Of a DNA stretch of 64,000 nucleotides, positions 26,881-35,784 are shown piece by piece (positions within the stretch are counted from its first letter, which is position 1; every line of letters starts with the position of its first letter). Under the pieces are notes generated by a model, which was not told where the DNA came from, did no database searches, and was given only the letters and a program-made list of their open reading frames with translations. The position numbers and the translations under genes are program-made. Source of the DNA: an uncultured Rhizobiaceae bacterium (GTDB lineage: Bacteria > Pseudomonadota > Alphaproteobacteria > Rhizobiales > Rhizobiaceae); NCBI GenBank assembly GCA_947259295.1, contig CAMYMG010000031.1, forward strand, positions 62,001 through 126,000, written 5' to 3'.

Positions 26881-27783
26881 ATGGCTCGCAAGCCGACCGC
26901 CAAGCGCGGCGCTGCCCGGGCCGACTCCACGTCCGGCAAGAAGGCGCGGTCGCTGGCTGCGCTTGGCCACACCAAGCCGCAAACCTATGAGGAATTGCGG
27001 GCCGTCCTGTCGTCAGGCACGGTACATTTCCCGAAGCGGCTGCGTCAGGTCGCCATCTTCCTGTGGCAGCACCCGAGCGATGTTGCGCTTGGCACGATCG
27101 TCCAGGTCGCCGACCAGGCCGGGGTACAGCCCTCCACGCTGGTGCGCTTCGCGAAGATCTTCGGCTTTACGGGATTCTCGGACTTTCAGGGCCTCTTCAA
27201 GAATCACATCAAGGAATCGTGGCCTGAAGGCCTGGCGCGCGACGGATCAGGCGACAAAGCTGCCGATACCGGCGTGCATGGCCACTTCCTGAATGGCATG
27301 GTCGGCGCATCCCTGGCATCGCTTGCCCGACTGGACAATGAATTCGACTTCGGCAGCTTTGACACGATGGTGGAGCATCTGTCCGCGGCGGAGCTGATCT
27401 ACGTGATCGGCAGCAAGCGCGCATTTCCGGTCGCCACCTACCTCTCCCTGACCCTGTCGCAGCAGGGAGTGCGCAACGTGCTCGTCGACAATGTCGGCTC
27501 CAACGCGCTCGACCAGATCGGCTGCATCGGATCTCGTGACGCGGTGCTGGCCATCTCGTTCAGTCCCTACAATTCGATCACCCCGGACCTGGCCTCCGTT
27601 GCGCGCGAGCGAAAGGCACGCATCGTGGCCATCACCGACAGCACGTTCAGCCCGCTGGTCAAGCTTTCCGACACATGGCTGGAGGTGGTCGAGTCGGATT
27701 TTGCCGGGTTCCGCTCGCTCGCTGCCTCGTTGGCTGTTGGCATGGCACTGGTGAATGGCGTCGTGGCACGACGTGCGGAATAA
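26881..27783 (+). CDS. MurR/RpiR-family transcriptional regulator
   Basis: 300 aa. The N-terminal HTH_6 domain contains LRQVAIFLWQHPSDVALGTIV and QAGVQPSTLVRFAKIFGFTGFSDFQ split across residues 52-100, and the C-terminal SIS (sugar isomerase) domain holds IYVIGSKRAFPVATYLSL and AVLAISFSPYN for binding a phosphosugar or sugar. ATG at 26881 is preferred; a GTG two codons earlier is possible. It is flanked on both sides by inverted repeats that would suit it, and it sits at the head of the sugar locus. Confidence 0.88.
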   Translation: MARKPTAKRGAARADSTSGKKARSLAALGHTKPQTYEELRAVLSSGTVHFPKRLRQVAIFLWQHPSDVALGTIVQVADQAGVQPSTLVRFAKIFGFTGFSDFQGLFKNHIKESWPEGLARDGSGDKAADTGVHGHFLNGMVGASLASLARLDNEFDFGSFDTMVEHLSAAELIYVIGSKRAFPVATYLSLTLSQQGVRNVLVDNVGSNALDQIGCIGSRDAVLAISFSPYNSITPDLASVARERKARIVAITDSTFSPLVKLSDTWLEVVESDFAGFRSLAASLAVGMALVNGVVARRAE

Positions 27784-27806
27784 GCGCTCCGGACGATTGA
27801 CCGGGC

Positions 27807-27838
27807 GGAATGATTATTCCATATTCTAAAAAATAGAA
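27807..27838. promoter_or_regulatory. Two adjacent inverted repeats upstream of the SDR gene (RpiR operator candidate)
   Basis: GGAATGATTATTCC at 27807-27820 is a perfect inverted repeat that matches GGAA-N6-TTCC, the form I recall for the rhizobial RpiR-type repressor IolR. A second repeat TTCTA-A5-TAGAA spans 27824-27838. Together they fill the 75-bp gap before the SDR start. Confidence 0.55.
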
Positions 27839-27858
27839 ACTTTGTTCTGGGAGGGCAG

Positions 27859-28641
27859 GTGGACATCAGGCTCGACGGCAAGATCGTTCTGGTTACCGGA
27901 TCGACGCAGGGCATCGGCCGCGCCATAGCCGAGACGCTGGCGCGTTCAGGTGCCGGCGGTCTGCTGGTGACCGGCCGTGACGGCCAACGCGGTCAAGCCG
28001 TAGCCGAGGATCTGTCCAAGGCAGGGGCTCCGAGCGTCTTCGTCGCCGCCGATCTCGCCGATGCAGCAGCGCCGGCATCCCTGGTCCAGGCCTGCCTCGA
28101 CCGTTTCGGCCGCATCGACGGTCTGGTGAATGCGGCGGGGCTGACCGACCGGGCCTCCCTGCTCGACGGCAGTCTGGACGACTGGGAGCGTCTCTTCGCC
28201 GTCAACGCGCGCGCCCCGTTCTTCCTCATGCAGGCGGCCGTCGCCGCGATGCGAGAGCGAGGCGAGGGTGGTGCCATCGTCAATATCCAGTCGATCAACG
28301 CCCACTGCGGTACGCCCGAGCTGGCTATCTATTCCGCCAGCAAGGGGGCGCTTGCCACGCTGACGCGCAGTGCCGCGAACGCGCATCGCTTTGACCGCAT
28401 CCGCGTCAACGGCATCAATGTCGGATGGACCGACACGCCGGCCGAGCGCATCATGCAGGGCGAAACGCTCGGCCATGGTTCGGGCTGGATCGACGAGGCG
28501 AGTGCGTCCTCGCCGTTCGGTCGTCTGTTCTCGGCTGAGGACGTGGCAAGGCTTGCCGTATTCCTGCTTTCCGACGCGGCCGGACCCATGACCGGCGCCT
28601 TGATAGATCAGGAGCAATGGGTGGTGGGAGCGAACCGGTGA
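27859..28641 (+). CDS. Short-chain dehydrogenase/reductase
   Basis: 260 aa SDR. Cofactor motif TGSTQGIGRA near residue 14, NAAG near residue 90, catalytic Ser in NIQSINAHCGT and YSASK near residue 158. The GTG start is preceded by GGGAGGG. The 3' end overlaps the next gene's GTG by 4 bp, indicating coupling to the mannitol-dehydrogenase-family enzyme, so the pair may carry out successive oxidations of the same polyol or sugar. Confidence 0.85.
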   Translation: MDIRLDGKIVLVTGSTQGIGRAIAETLARSGAGGLLVTGRDGQRGQAVAEDLSKAGAPSVFVAADLADAAAPASLVQACLDRFGRIDGLVNAAGLTDRASLLDGSLDDWERLFAVNARAPFFLMQAAVAAMRERGEGGAIVNIQSINAHCGTPELAIYSASKGALATLTRSAANAHRFDRIRVNGINVGWTDTPAERIMQGETLGHGSGWIDEASASSPFGRLFSAEDVARLAVFLLSDAAGPMTGALIDQEQWVVGANR

Positions 28642-30152
28642 CGGCAGCCGCCACCGTCACCGAACGACTGGGCCAAGGCATGCTGGCCCGGCTGCCTGCG
28701 GGGGTTGAGGGCCCGGCGTACGACAGGGCGAAGCTCGCCCCCGGCATGGCGCATATCGGCGTCGGCGCGTTCCACCGATGCCACCAGGCCGAATATACCG
28801 ACGATCTCCTGGCTCAGCGCTTCGACCGCTGGGGCGTCATCGGCATCAACGTCCGGCCGCCCGTCCTCGCGACCATGCTCGGCAGCCAGGATGGTCTCTA
28901 CACGCGGCTGATCCGCGAGAACACGAGCGTCGAGGCGCGCCTCATCGGCAGCATCATCTCAGTCGTCGACAGCCAGGAAAGTCCCGAGGCGGCGCTTGGC
29001 GTGCTGGCCTCGCCCGACATAGATTTGGTGACGCTCACCATCACAGAGAAGGGCTATTGCCACCGGCCGTCGAGCGGCAAACTGGAACTCGACCATCCCG
29101 ATATTGTCCACGACATCGCCAAGCAGAAGGCGCCGAGAAGCGTGCCTGGCATGCTTGCCGAAGCGCTCGACAGGCGCATGCGCACGCACGGCCGGCCGGT
29201 CACGCTTCTCAGCTGCGACAACATCCAGGCAAACGGAAAAGTGCTCAGCGAGGTTGTCCGGACGCTCGCCCGCCAGCGTGACAACGGCCTGTGCGACTGG
29301 ATCGAAAGCAACGTCGCCTTTCCGTCCGCGATGGTCGATCGCATCGCGCCGGCCACATCGCAGGCCGATATCGAGACGGTGGAGCGGCGGTTCGGCTACC
29401 GCGACCAGGCAGTCGCCGTCGGCGAGCCGTTTCGCCAGTGGGTCATCGAGGAGAATTTTGCAGGGCGCTTCCCCCGATGGGACCTTGTAGGCGCAAGTTT
29501 CGTCAGTGATGTCACGCCATTCGAGCATCTCAAGATGCGGGTGCTGAACGGCGCCCAGACGACGCTTTGCTATCTCGGCGTGCTTGCCGGTCTCGAACAT
29601 ACGTCGGATGCGATTGGCGATCCGCTGCTTGCCGGCTTCGTGCGGCGCATGCTGACCGAAGAGACGTTGCCCACGCTGATGCCGGTGCCAGGCATCTCGC
29701 CTGACACCTATGTCGAGCAGAGTCTCGCAAGGCTGAAGAATACGGCGATCCGCCACCGCAACCACCAGGTTGCTACGGACGGCTCGCAAAAGATCGTGCA
29801 GCGTCTGCTCAATCCGATCCGAGACCGTTTGCGGGCGGGTCGCGGCATCGGGCTGCTCTCGGTCGCTACCGCGGGCTGGATGGCTTATCTCGTCAAGGCG
29901 TCGACGCGGTTTGGCGCGAGTTGGGAGGTTTCCGATCCGGTTGCCGAGCGGGTTGCGCAACTGGCAGACCGGACAGGCAAGGATGTGCCGGCGCTGGCAG
30001 CGGGCATTCTGTCGATCGACACCATCTTCGATCCGGAGCTTGCCGCGAACGGACAATTTCGCGAGGCGGTGGCCGAGGCGCTGGAAGGCTTGCTGTCGGA
30101 CGATCCCATGGAATACGTAAGATACGTTTGCACCCGCCATGGCACCGATTGA
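28638..30152 (+). CDS. Mannitol dehydrogenase family protein (polyol/aldonate oxidoreductase)
   Basis: 504 aa long-chain dehydrogenase, paralogous to uxuB in this window. Seen: HIGVGAFHRCHQAEYTDD, LTITEKGY, LLSCDNIQANG, MVDRIAPAT and EHLKMRVLNGAQTT around the catalytic Lys. Being outside the uronate locus and paired with an SDR and an Rbs-type transporter, it probably acts on a different polyol (mannitol, arabinitol and similar are usual for the family) or on another keto acid. GTG at 28638 has GGGAGC upstream and overlaps the SDR stop. Confidence 0.85.
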   Translation: MTAAATVTERLGQGMLARLPAGVEGPAYDRAKLAPGMAHIGVGAFHRCHQAEYTDDLLAQRFDRWGVIGINVRPPVLATMLGSQDGLYTRLIRENTSVEARLIGSIISVVDSQESPEAALGVLASPDIDLVTLTITEKGYCHRPSSGKLELDHPDIVHDIAKQKAPRSVPGMLAEALDRRMRTHGRPVTLLSCDNIQANGKVLSEVVRTLARQRDNGLCDWIESNVAFPSAMVDRIAPATSQADIETVERRFGYRDQAVAVGEPFRQWVIEENFAGRFPRWDLVGASFVSDVTPFEHLKMRVLNGAQTTLCYLGVLAGLEHTSDAIGDPLLAGFVRRMLTEETLPTLMPVPGISPDTYVEQSLARLKNTAIRHRNHQVATDGSQKIVQRLLNPIRDRLRAGRGIGLLSVATAGWMAYLVKASTRFGASWEVSDPVAERVAQLADRTGKDVPALAAGILSIDTIFDPELAANGQFREAVAEALEGLLSDDPMEYVRYVCTRHGTD

Positions 30153-30193
30153 ACAAACCGGAGCCATCCGGATGCAGAGGAGGAACTGAGATC

Positions 30194-31108
30194 ATGAAGC
30201 TAGGACTGCTCACAGCGCCCTTTCCGGACGCGTCTCTCGGCGACGTCTCCGACTGGGCGTGCTCTGCCGGCTTCGAGGCGCTTGAGATTGCCTGCTGGCC
30301 TAAATCGTCGGGCGCAAGCCGGCGCTATGCCGGCACGAGCCATATCGACGCCGACAACACGTCGGCTGCGCAGGCAAAGGAGATCGCGGCTTCCATTTCG
30401 GAGAAAGGATTGGCGGTCTCTGGCCTCGGTTTCTACCCCAATCCGCTGCATCCCGATGCGGACCATCGCAATGGCGTGATCGATCATCTCAGGAAGGTGA
30501 TCCAGCTTGCCTCGCGCATGGAGGTCGGCGTGGTCAACACCTTCATCGGCGGCGATGCCGCAAAGACCGTCGATGCGAACTGGGACGATGCACTCAAGGT
30601 CTGGCCAGACGTCATCGCCTACGCTCGGGACAACGGCGTGAAGCTCGCCTTCGAAAACTGCCCGATGATCTTCAGCAAGGACGAATGGCCGGGCGGCCAC
30701 AACATCGCCTATTCGCCGCAGGTCTGGCGCCGCATCCTGGAAGCCTGGGGCGGCGATGTCGGCATGAATTTCGACCCGTCCCATCTCGTCTGGCAGATGA
30801 TCGATCAGGCGCGGTTCATCCGCGAGTTCGGGCCCCACATGCTTCACGTCCACGCCAAGGACCTGATGATCGACCGCGACGGCCTCTATGAGCGCGGAAT
30901 TATGTCCGCGGGTATCGGCTGGCAGATTCCGCGCATGCCGGGGCTAGGCGAGGTGGACTGGAATGTGTTCTTCTCCGGCCTCTATCGGGCGGGCTATGAC
31001 GGACCTGTCATCATCGAGCATGAGGACAGGCAGTTCGAAGGGAGCGACGACAAGGTGAAACGCGGATTCCTGCTTGCCCGCGACATCCTTCGTCCCTTCG
31101 TCAAGTGA
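30194..31108 (+). CDS. Sugar phosphate isomerase/epimerase, TIM-barrel (AP endonuclease 2 family)
   Basis: 304 aa cytoplasmic metal-dependent isomerase/epimerase. Ordered barrel features: KLGLLTAPFPDASL at the start, FEALEIACWP, VVNTFIGGD, LAFENCPM with the metal-binding Glu, NFDPSHLVWQ with Asp and His, HVHAKD, and IIEHED at the end. ATG follows AGGAAC. Likely interconverts a keto-sugar formed by the SDR and mannitol-dehydrogenase-type enzymes. Related proteins act on inosose, hydroxypyruvate, tagatose or apulose-type substrates, so no specific call is made. Confidence 0.85.
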   Translation: MKLGLLTAPFPDASLGDVSDWACSAGFEALEIACWPKSSGASRRYAGTSHIDADNTSAAQAKEIAASISEKGLAVSGLGFYPNPLHPDADHRNGVIDHLRKVIQLASRMEVGVVNTFIGGDAAKTVDANWDDALKVWPDVIAYARDNGVKLAFENCPMIFSKDEWPGGHNIAYSPQVWRRILEAWGGDVGMNFDPSHLVWQMIDQARFIREFGPHMLHVHAKDLMIDRDGLYERGIMSAGIGWQIPRMPGLGEVDWNVFFSGLYRAGYDGPVIIEHEDRQFEGSDDKVKRGFLLARDILRPFVK

Positions 31109-31169
31109 CGGCGGAAACGAGACACGAACCACGAACTACCAACAGTCAAAAACTCGGAGGAAATCGACA

Positions 31170-32204
31170 ATGCGTAATTCGAAATATCTGGCAATGCTGC
31201 TTGGCGGCGCGGCGCTCCTGGCTTCGGCCGTCGCCTCGCACGCGGAGGGCCCTTACACGATCGGCGTCTCCAACACCGTCCAGGGCAATGGCTGGCGCGA
31301 GGAGATGATCTGCGCGATCAAGGCGCAGGCGCTGGCGTCGGGCAAGGTGGACAAGCTCAACATCGCACACCGCAACACCGACGCTGCCGGCCAGCTCGAA
31401 GACCTGCGCAACCTGATCAGCGCCGGAGTCGACGCCATTGTCGTCAACCCTGCCGATCCGGCCGGCATCAAGTCGGCGCTCGAGGAAGCGACGAAAGCAG
31501 GCATCGTCGTCGTCGCGGTCGACCAGACGGTCACCGAACCGACCGCCTACATCATCTCCAACAACCAGGAAGAGTACGCCTATCTCGGCGCCAAGTGGCT
31601 GTTCGAGACGATGGGTGGCAAGGGCTCTGTCGTCTACATGCGCGGCGCCGCCGGCGCTTCCGCCGACAGCGACCGCGACAAGGGCTTCAAGAAGGCACTC
31701 GCGGAATTCCCGGACGTGACGGTGGCGCACGAAGTGTTCACCGGCTGGCAGCAGGACCAGGCCAAGCAGCAGATCCTCGACTTCATCTCCAGCGGCCTGC
31801 CCTTCGACGGCATCTGGACCTCGGGCATCGACAACGTGATCGTCGACGCTCTGGTGGAGTCGCAGACACCGCTAGTGCCGGTCGTGGGCGCCGACAATGC
31901 CGGCTTCGTCGGCCAGCTGACCTCTGTCGAAGGCCTGAAGGGCGCGGCGGTTACCAACCCCGGTTCGATCGGCGGTGCAGGCGTGACGCTTGCCCTGCAG
32001 ATCCTCGACGGCCAGAAGCCTGCCGAGCAGACTGTTCTCGTCGATCCGCAGATCTGGGCAAACACCACGGATGAGGGCATGCAGCAGCTGAAGACGGCCG
32101 CCGATCCGTCGCTCAGCCCCGAATGGCCGGTCAGCATCTCGATCCCCGACTGGACCACCTACACCAAGGAGCAGATCGTTGCCTGCAAGGGCCCGGGTGA
32201 ATAA
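31170..32204 (+). CDS. Sugar ABC transporter substrate-binding protein (RbsB/periplasmic-binding type 1)
   Basis: 344 aa receptor of the ribose/galactose class. Signal peptide of about 24 residues ends SHA-EG. The mature start GPYTIGVSNTVQGNGWREEM, then NLISAGVDAIVVNPADP and GFVGQLTSVEG are typical. A GGAGG ribosome-binding site lies 9 nt before the ATG. Followed by a terminator-like hairpin and then the ATPase and two permeases. Ligand is an unidentified sugar or polyol. Confidence 0.9.
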   Translation: MRNSKYLAMLLGGAALLASAVASHAEGPYTIGVSNTVQGNGWREEMICAIKAQALASGKVDKLNIAHRNTDAAGQLEDLRNLISAGVDAIVVNPADPAGIKSALEEATKAGIVVVAVDQTVTEPTAYIISNNQEEYAYLGAKWLFETMGGKGSVVYMRGAAGASADSDRDKGFKKALAEFPDVTVAHEVFTGWQQDQAKQQILDFISSGLPFDGIWTSGIDNVIVDALVESQTPLVPVVGADNAGFVGQLTSVEGLKGAAVTNPGSIGGAGVTLALQILDGQKPAEQTVLVDPQIWANTTDEGMQQLKTAADPSLSPEWPVSISIPDWTTYTKEQIVACKGPGE

Positions 32205-32226
32205 CCAGGATCCTTCATCCAGATAT

Positions 32227-32256
32227 GGGGACGGCGGCCGCAATGCCGCCGTCCCC
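32227..32256 (+). terminator. Terminator-like stem-loop after the RbsB-type gene
   Basis: Perfect 12-bp stem: GGGGACGGCGGC (32227-32238) pairs with GCCGCCGTCCCC (32245-32256) around a 6-nt loop and is followed by TTTCTT. It looks like a partial intrinsic terminator separating abundant receptor mRNA from the ATPase/permease genes. Confidence 0.7.
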
Positions 32257-32291
32257 TTTCTTCCTGCGACAAGAGTGCCTAGCATCCGCCG

Positions 32292-33827
32292 ATGACAACC
32301 AGCCCGCTGCTTGACGCGACCGGCGTCGCGAAAAATTACGGCGCCGTCGCGGCGTTGCGCAACGCGTCGCTCTCGGTGCTTCCGGGCGAAGTACATGCGT
32401 TGATGGGTGCCAACGGCGCCGGCAAGTCGACTTTGGTCAAGATTCTCACCGGAGCCGTTTCGGCCGATTCCGGCAGCATTCTCATCCGCGGCCAGGCGCA
32501 CGAGATTCGTTCGCCCGCGCAGGCGCGCCGCGCCGGCCTGGTGTCGGTCTACCAGGAGCCGGCACTGATCCCCGATCTCGACGTTGCGTCCAATCTTCGC
32601 CTCACAAGGACACCGGTCGAGCCATTCCGCCAATGGGTTCGTGAACTGGGCGTCCCTGACCTCGACCTAGGCGAGACCGCGCGCGACGTGCCGCTCGCCA
32701 TTCAACGCGTTCTCGATCTCGCGCGCGCGCTGGCCATCGAGCCCGACGTGCTGCTGCTCGACGAGATGACCGCGGCGCTGCCGTCCGACCTGGCGGAAAA
32801 GGTTCTCGACGTCGTGCGCCGCCAGGCACAGGCAGGTCGTTCCGTCATCTTCATCTCCCATCGGTTCCTTGAAATCGCGGCATTGTGCGACCGTGCCACC
32901 GTGCTGCGCGACGGCGAGACGGTGGGAGTCGTCGATATCGAACCGGGCGTCGAAGAGCGGATCGTAGAACTGATGCTCGGCTCGCGGATGGAAAAGGCGC
33001 GCGCCAGCGCTGCGGATGCCGATGACGGCCGGCAGTCCGGGACTACGCCGCGGATCGGCGTGCGCAAGCTGCGCGTCGGCGCGAAGCTGCAGGATGTGTC
33101 GTTCGACCTGCACAATGGCGAGGTGCTGGGCATCGTCGCGCTCGAGGGCCAGGGTCAGGATCAGCTGTTCGGTGCGCTGTCGGGATCCACCCGGCCATCA
33201 GGCGGTGTCATCGAGGTTGACGGCCAGGCGGTCGAATTCGCGCATCCGACGGATGCGGTGGCGGCAGGCATCGCCTATGTGCCTGGGGACCGGGCCGATG
33301 CCTTGCTGATGCAGCAATCCGTGCATCACAACATCGCGCTGCCGTTCAGCGCCAATCCGAGAAGCTGGGGTCCGATCGATACGGGGCGCGAACGCGATAT
33401 CGTCAGGAGCGCGATCGAGCGGCTGCAGATCGATACGCGCGCGCAGGGCGAGGTGCAGCGACTATCAGGCGGCAACCAGCAGAAGGTGACGATTGCACGG
33501 TGGATTGCCGCCGATGCGCGGACAATCCTGTGCTTCGATCCGACGCGCGGCATCGACGTTCGCACGAAGAAGGAAATCTACCAGTTGCTGCGCCAGTTGG
33601 CGGAACAGGGCAAGTCGATCCTGTTCTACACCTCGGAACTGGAGGAGGTGCAACTGGTGTGCGACCGCGTCGTCGTGATCTTCGGCGGCAAGGTGGTCGA
33701 TATCATGCCCGCCGGCATCGCCAGCGAAGCGGTGCTCACCCGTGCATCCTACGGCCTTCCCCGTGACGCCAAGCCGGCTTCGGACACTTCTGCCGTCAAC
33801 GCTTCCGACAAGTTGGGACCATCATGA
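32292..33827 (+). CDS. Sugar ABC transporter ATP-binding protein (RbsA-type, two nucleotide-binding domains)
   Basis: 511 aa with two ABC domains. Domain 1 has Walker A GANGAGKST near residue 38, Q-loop VYQEPALIPDL and Walker B VLLLDEMTAAL, but a degenerate signature (PLAIQRVLDLARAL). Domain 2 has a strong signature LSGGNQQKVTIARWI, a Walker A region reduced to LEGQGQDQLFG, and a Walker B reading ILCFDPTRGID in which the usual Asp-Glu is Phe-Asp. Complementary halves could still form one working ATP site. Stop overlaps the first permease by 4 bp. Confidence 0.88.
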   Translation: MTTSPLLDATGVAKNYGAVAALRNASLSVLPGEVHALMGANGAGKSTLVKILTGAVSADSGSILIRGQAHEIRSPAQARRAGLVSVYQEPALIPDLDVASNLRLTRTPVEPFRQWVRELGVPDLDLGETARDVPLAIQRVLDLARALAIEPDVLLLDEMTAALPSDLAEKVLDVVRRQAQAGRSVIFISHRFLEIAALCDRATVLRDGETVGVVDIEPGVEERIVELMLGSRMEKARASAADADDGRQSGTTPRIGVRKLRVGAKLQDVSFDLHNGEVLGIVALEGQGQDQLFGALSGSTRPSGGVIEVDGQAVEFAHPTDAVAAGIAYVPGDRADALLMQQSVHHNIALPFSANPRSWGPIDTGRERDIVRSAIERLQIDTRAQGEVQRLSGGNQQKVTIARWIAADARTILCFDPTRGIDVRTKKEIYQLLRQLAEQGKSILFYTSELEEVQLVCDRVVVIFGGKVVDIMPAGIASEAVLTRASYGLPRDAKPASDTSAVNASDKLGPS

Positions 33828-34798
33828 CAGCCTTCTTTCGCGGCAAGGGTTGGGTTACCGGGCTGTTCATCATGCTCGCGCTGCTGCTCGTCTTTACGCG
33901 GGTGATCCAGCCGAACTACGGCGCCAACGATTTTGGCTCGCTGGTGCGCGCGGTGCTGCCCTTCGCGTTTGCCGTCGCGGCCCAGACGGTCGTCGTCATC
34001 GCCGGCGGCATCGACCTGTCGGTCGCCTCGATGATGGCGCTGACCAGCGTCATCGCGGCCGCGATGATGGATGGCGCGACAGAGGAGTTCGCACTGCTGG
34101 TCGTGCCCTTCGTCCTGCTCGTTGGGCTCTCTCTGGGGGCATTGAACGGTATCCTGATCGTCGTCACACGCGTCCCCGACATCGTCGTGACCCTCGCCAT
34201 GCTCTTCGTGCTGCAGGGAGCCGCGCTGCTGGTGCTCGACGCTCCCGGCGGATCGGCTGCCGAGTGGCTGAAGGAATTGGTTGTCGGAACGGCCAGCGTC
34301 CCCGGTGTGCCGGAGGCGGTGACAGACTGGATACCGAAGGGGCTGCTTCTTCTCCTGGTCTGCCTAGGCATCGTCTGGATACCGCTTCGCCGTTCATGGC
34401 TCGGCCTGTCGATCTACGCCATCGGCTCGAACCAGCTTGCGGCGTTTCGCAGCGGCGTGCCAGTCGCACGCACCCGCATTATCGCCTACGCCATCGGCGG
34501 CCTGTTCGGCGCCATGGGCGGGCTTACGCTGACCATGAGCACGGGCATCGGCGCGCCGATCCCCGGACCATATCTGCTCGCCAGCGTGGCCTCGGTTGTT
34601 CTCGGAGGGGTCGTGCTCGGCGGTGGCCGCGGCGGACTGATCGGTCCGATCGTCGCGGTCTTCATTCTGCGCCTCGTGCGCACCGACCTGACATTGCTCG
34701 CCATCGATCCGAATGTTGCTGCAATCGTGGAAGGCACGATCATGGTGGTCGTGGTCATGCTTGGCGCTTTCCTGGCCATGAGGGGGAGGACGCAATGA
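33824..34798 (+). CDS. Sugar ABC transporter permease (RbsC-type, first)
   Basis: 324 aa, multiple hydrophobic helices, and the family core AGGIDLSVASMMAL near residue 62. C-terminal VVLGGVVLGGGRGGLIGPIVAVF is the usual RbsC loop. Overlaps the ATPase and the second permease by 4 bp each. Confidence 0.9.
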   Translation: MTAFFRGKGWVTGLFIMLALLLVFTRVIQPNYGANDFGSLVRAVLPFAFAVAAQTVVVIAGGIDLSVASMMALTSVIAAAMMDGATEEFALLVVPFVLLVGLSLGALNGILIVVTRVPDIVVTLAMLFVLQGAALLVLDAPGGSAAEWLKELVVGTASVPGVPEAVTDWIPKGLLLLLVCLGIVWIPLRRSWLGLSIYAIGSNQLAAFRSGVPVARTRIIAYAIGGLFGAMGGLTLTMSTGIGAPIPGPYLLASVASVVLGGVVLGGGRGGLIGPIVAVFILRLVRTDLTLLAIDPNVAAIVEGTIMVVVVMLGAFLAMRGRTQ

Positions 34799-35781
34799 GT
34801 ATCAGCGCTGCACCAGAGCCGTCCGTCTCGCTGCGGCGTCGCATCAAGCGGTTCATGAGCGACCAGCCGCTGGTGCCGCTGCTCATCCTGCTTGCCCTGC
34901 TGGTAATCGTGCTGCAGATCCTGCGTCCCGGGATCGTCAACGAGCGCTGGATCGCCAACACCATCAAGTTTGCCATCCCGCTGGCTCTGCTTGCCGGATG
35001 CCAGACCATGACCATGCTGACAGGAGGCATCGACCTTTCGGTCGGCACGGTGGCGACGATGAGCGCTTTCATCATGTCGACACAGGTGATCGACCACAGC
35101 CCGGCCGTCGCCATCCTGATCTGCATGATCCCGGCGGTACTGATCGGCGTGGCGAACGGCATCGGCGTCGGTATCTTCCGGGTACATCCGTTGATCATGA
35201 CGCTCGGCACCAGCCTGATCGGCATAGGCTGCCTGCAGGTCTATCAGCGGACGGTGATCGCGACAGGCACCAAGGTTCCGGATTTCCTGGGCTGGCTCGG
35301 TACCGGCCTCAGCTATGGCATCCCCAATGCTCTGCTGCTGTTCGTGCCGGCAGCGGGGCTGATCATCTTCACGCTAAGCCGCACCGGCTTCGGTCGCCTG
35401 CTTTACGCGGTGGGAGACAACGAGAAGGCGGCACGTCTTTCAGGTGTCGTCTACTGGAAGGTCATCACCACGCTCTATGTGATCTCCAGCCTGCTCGCGG
35501 GCATTGTAGGGCTGCTCTATGTAGGGCTGATCAAGGCGCCGTCGCTGTCGCTGGTCGAGCCGCTCGTGCTGCCATCGGTTGCCGCTGCCGTCATCGGCGG
35601 CACGTCGATTTTCGGCGGGCGCGGCGGCTATACAGGCACCATCCTCGGCGCGCTGATCCTGACCGTCCTCACCACCCTGCTCACCGTGCTCCAGATGCCG
35701 GAAGGCGCACGGCGCATGCTGTTCGGGCTGATCATCCTGCTCGTCACGGCCGCCTACCTGCGCATCGTCGAGGACCGCTGA
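34795..35781 (+). CDS. Sugar ABC transporter permease (RbsC-type, second)
   Basis: 328 aa. TGGIDLSVGTVATMS near residue 78, LIMTLGTSLIGIG, and the late VIGGTSIFGGRGGYTGTILGAL are RbsC hallmarks. Two different permeases suggest a heterodimeric channel. GGGGGAGGA precedes the ATG. Its stop lies 3 bp from the stop of the oppositely oriented next gene. Confidence 0.9.
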   Translation: MSISAAPEPSVSLRRRIKRFMSDQPLVPLLILLALLVIVLQILRPGIVNERWIANTIKFAIPLALLAGCQTMTMLTGGIDLSVGTVATMSAFIMSTQVIDHSPAVAILICMIPAVLIGVANGIGVGIFRVHPLIMTLGTSLIGIGCLQVYQRTVIATGTKVPDFLGWLGTGLSYGIPNALLLFVPAAGLIIFTLSRTGFGRLLYAVGDNEKAARLSGVVYWKVITTLYVISSLLAGIVGLLYVGLIKAPSLSLVEPLVLPSVAAAVIGGTSIFGGRGGYTGTILGALILTVLTTLLTVLQMPEGARRMLFGLIILLVTAAYLRIVEDR

Positions 35782-35784
35782 GCG

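Noticed and set aside
28638-30152. Second fructuronate reductase (uxuB2)
   Set aside because: Family membership is clear, but the locus lacks any uronate gene and has a sugar/polyol importer, so a specific UxuB name is not justified.
33742-34794. Long N-terminal extension of the second Rbs-type permease
   Set aside because: The extension lies in a shifted frame over the first permease; ATG at 34795 with GGAGGA and normal RbsC length is preferred.
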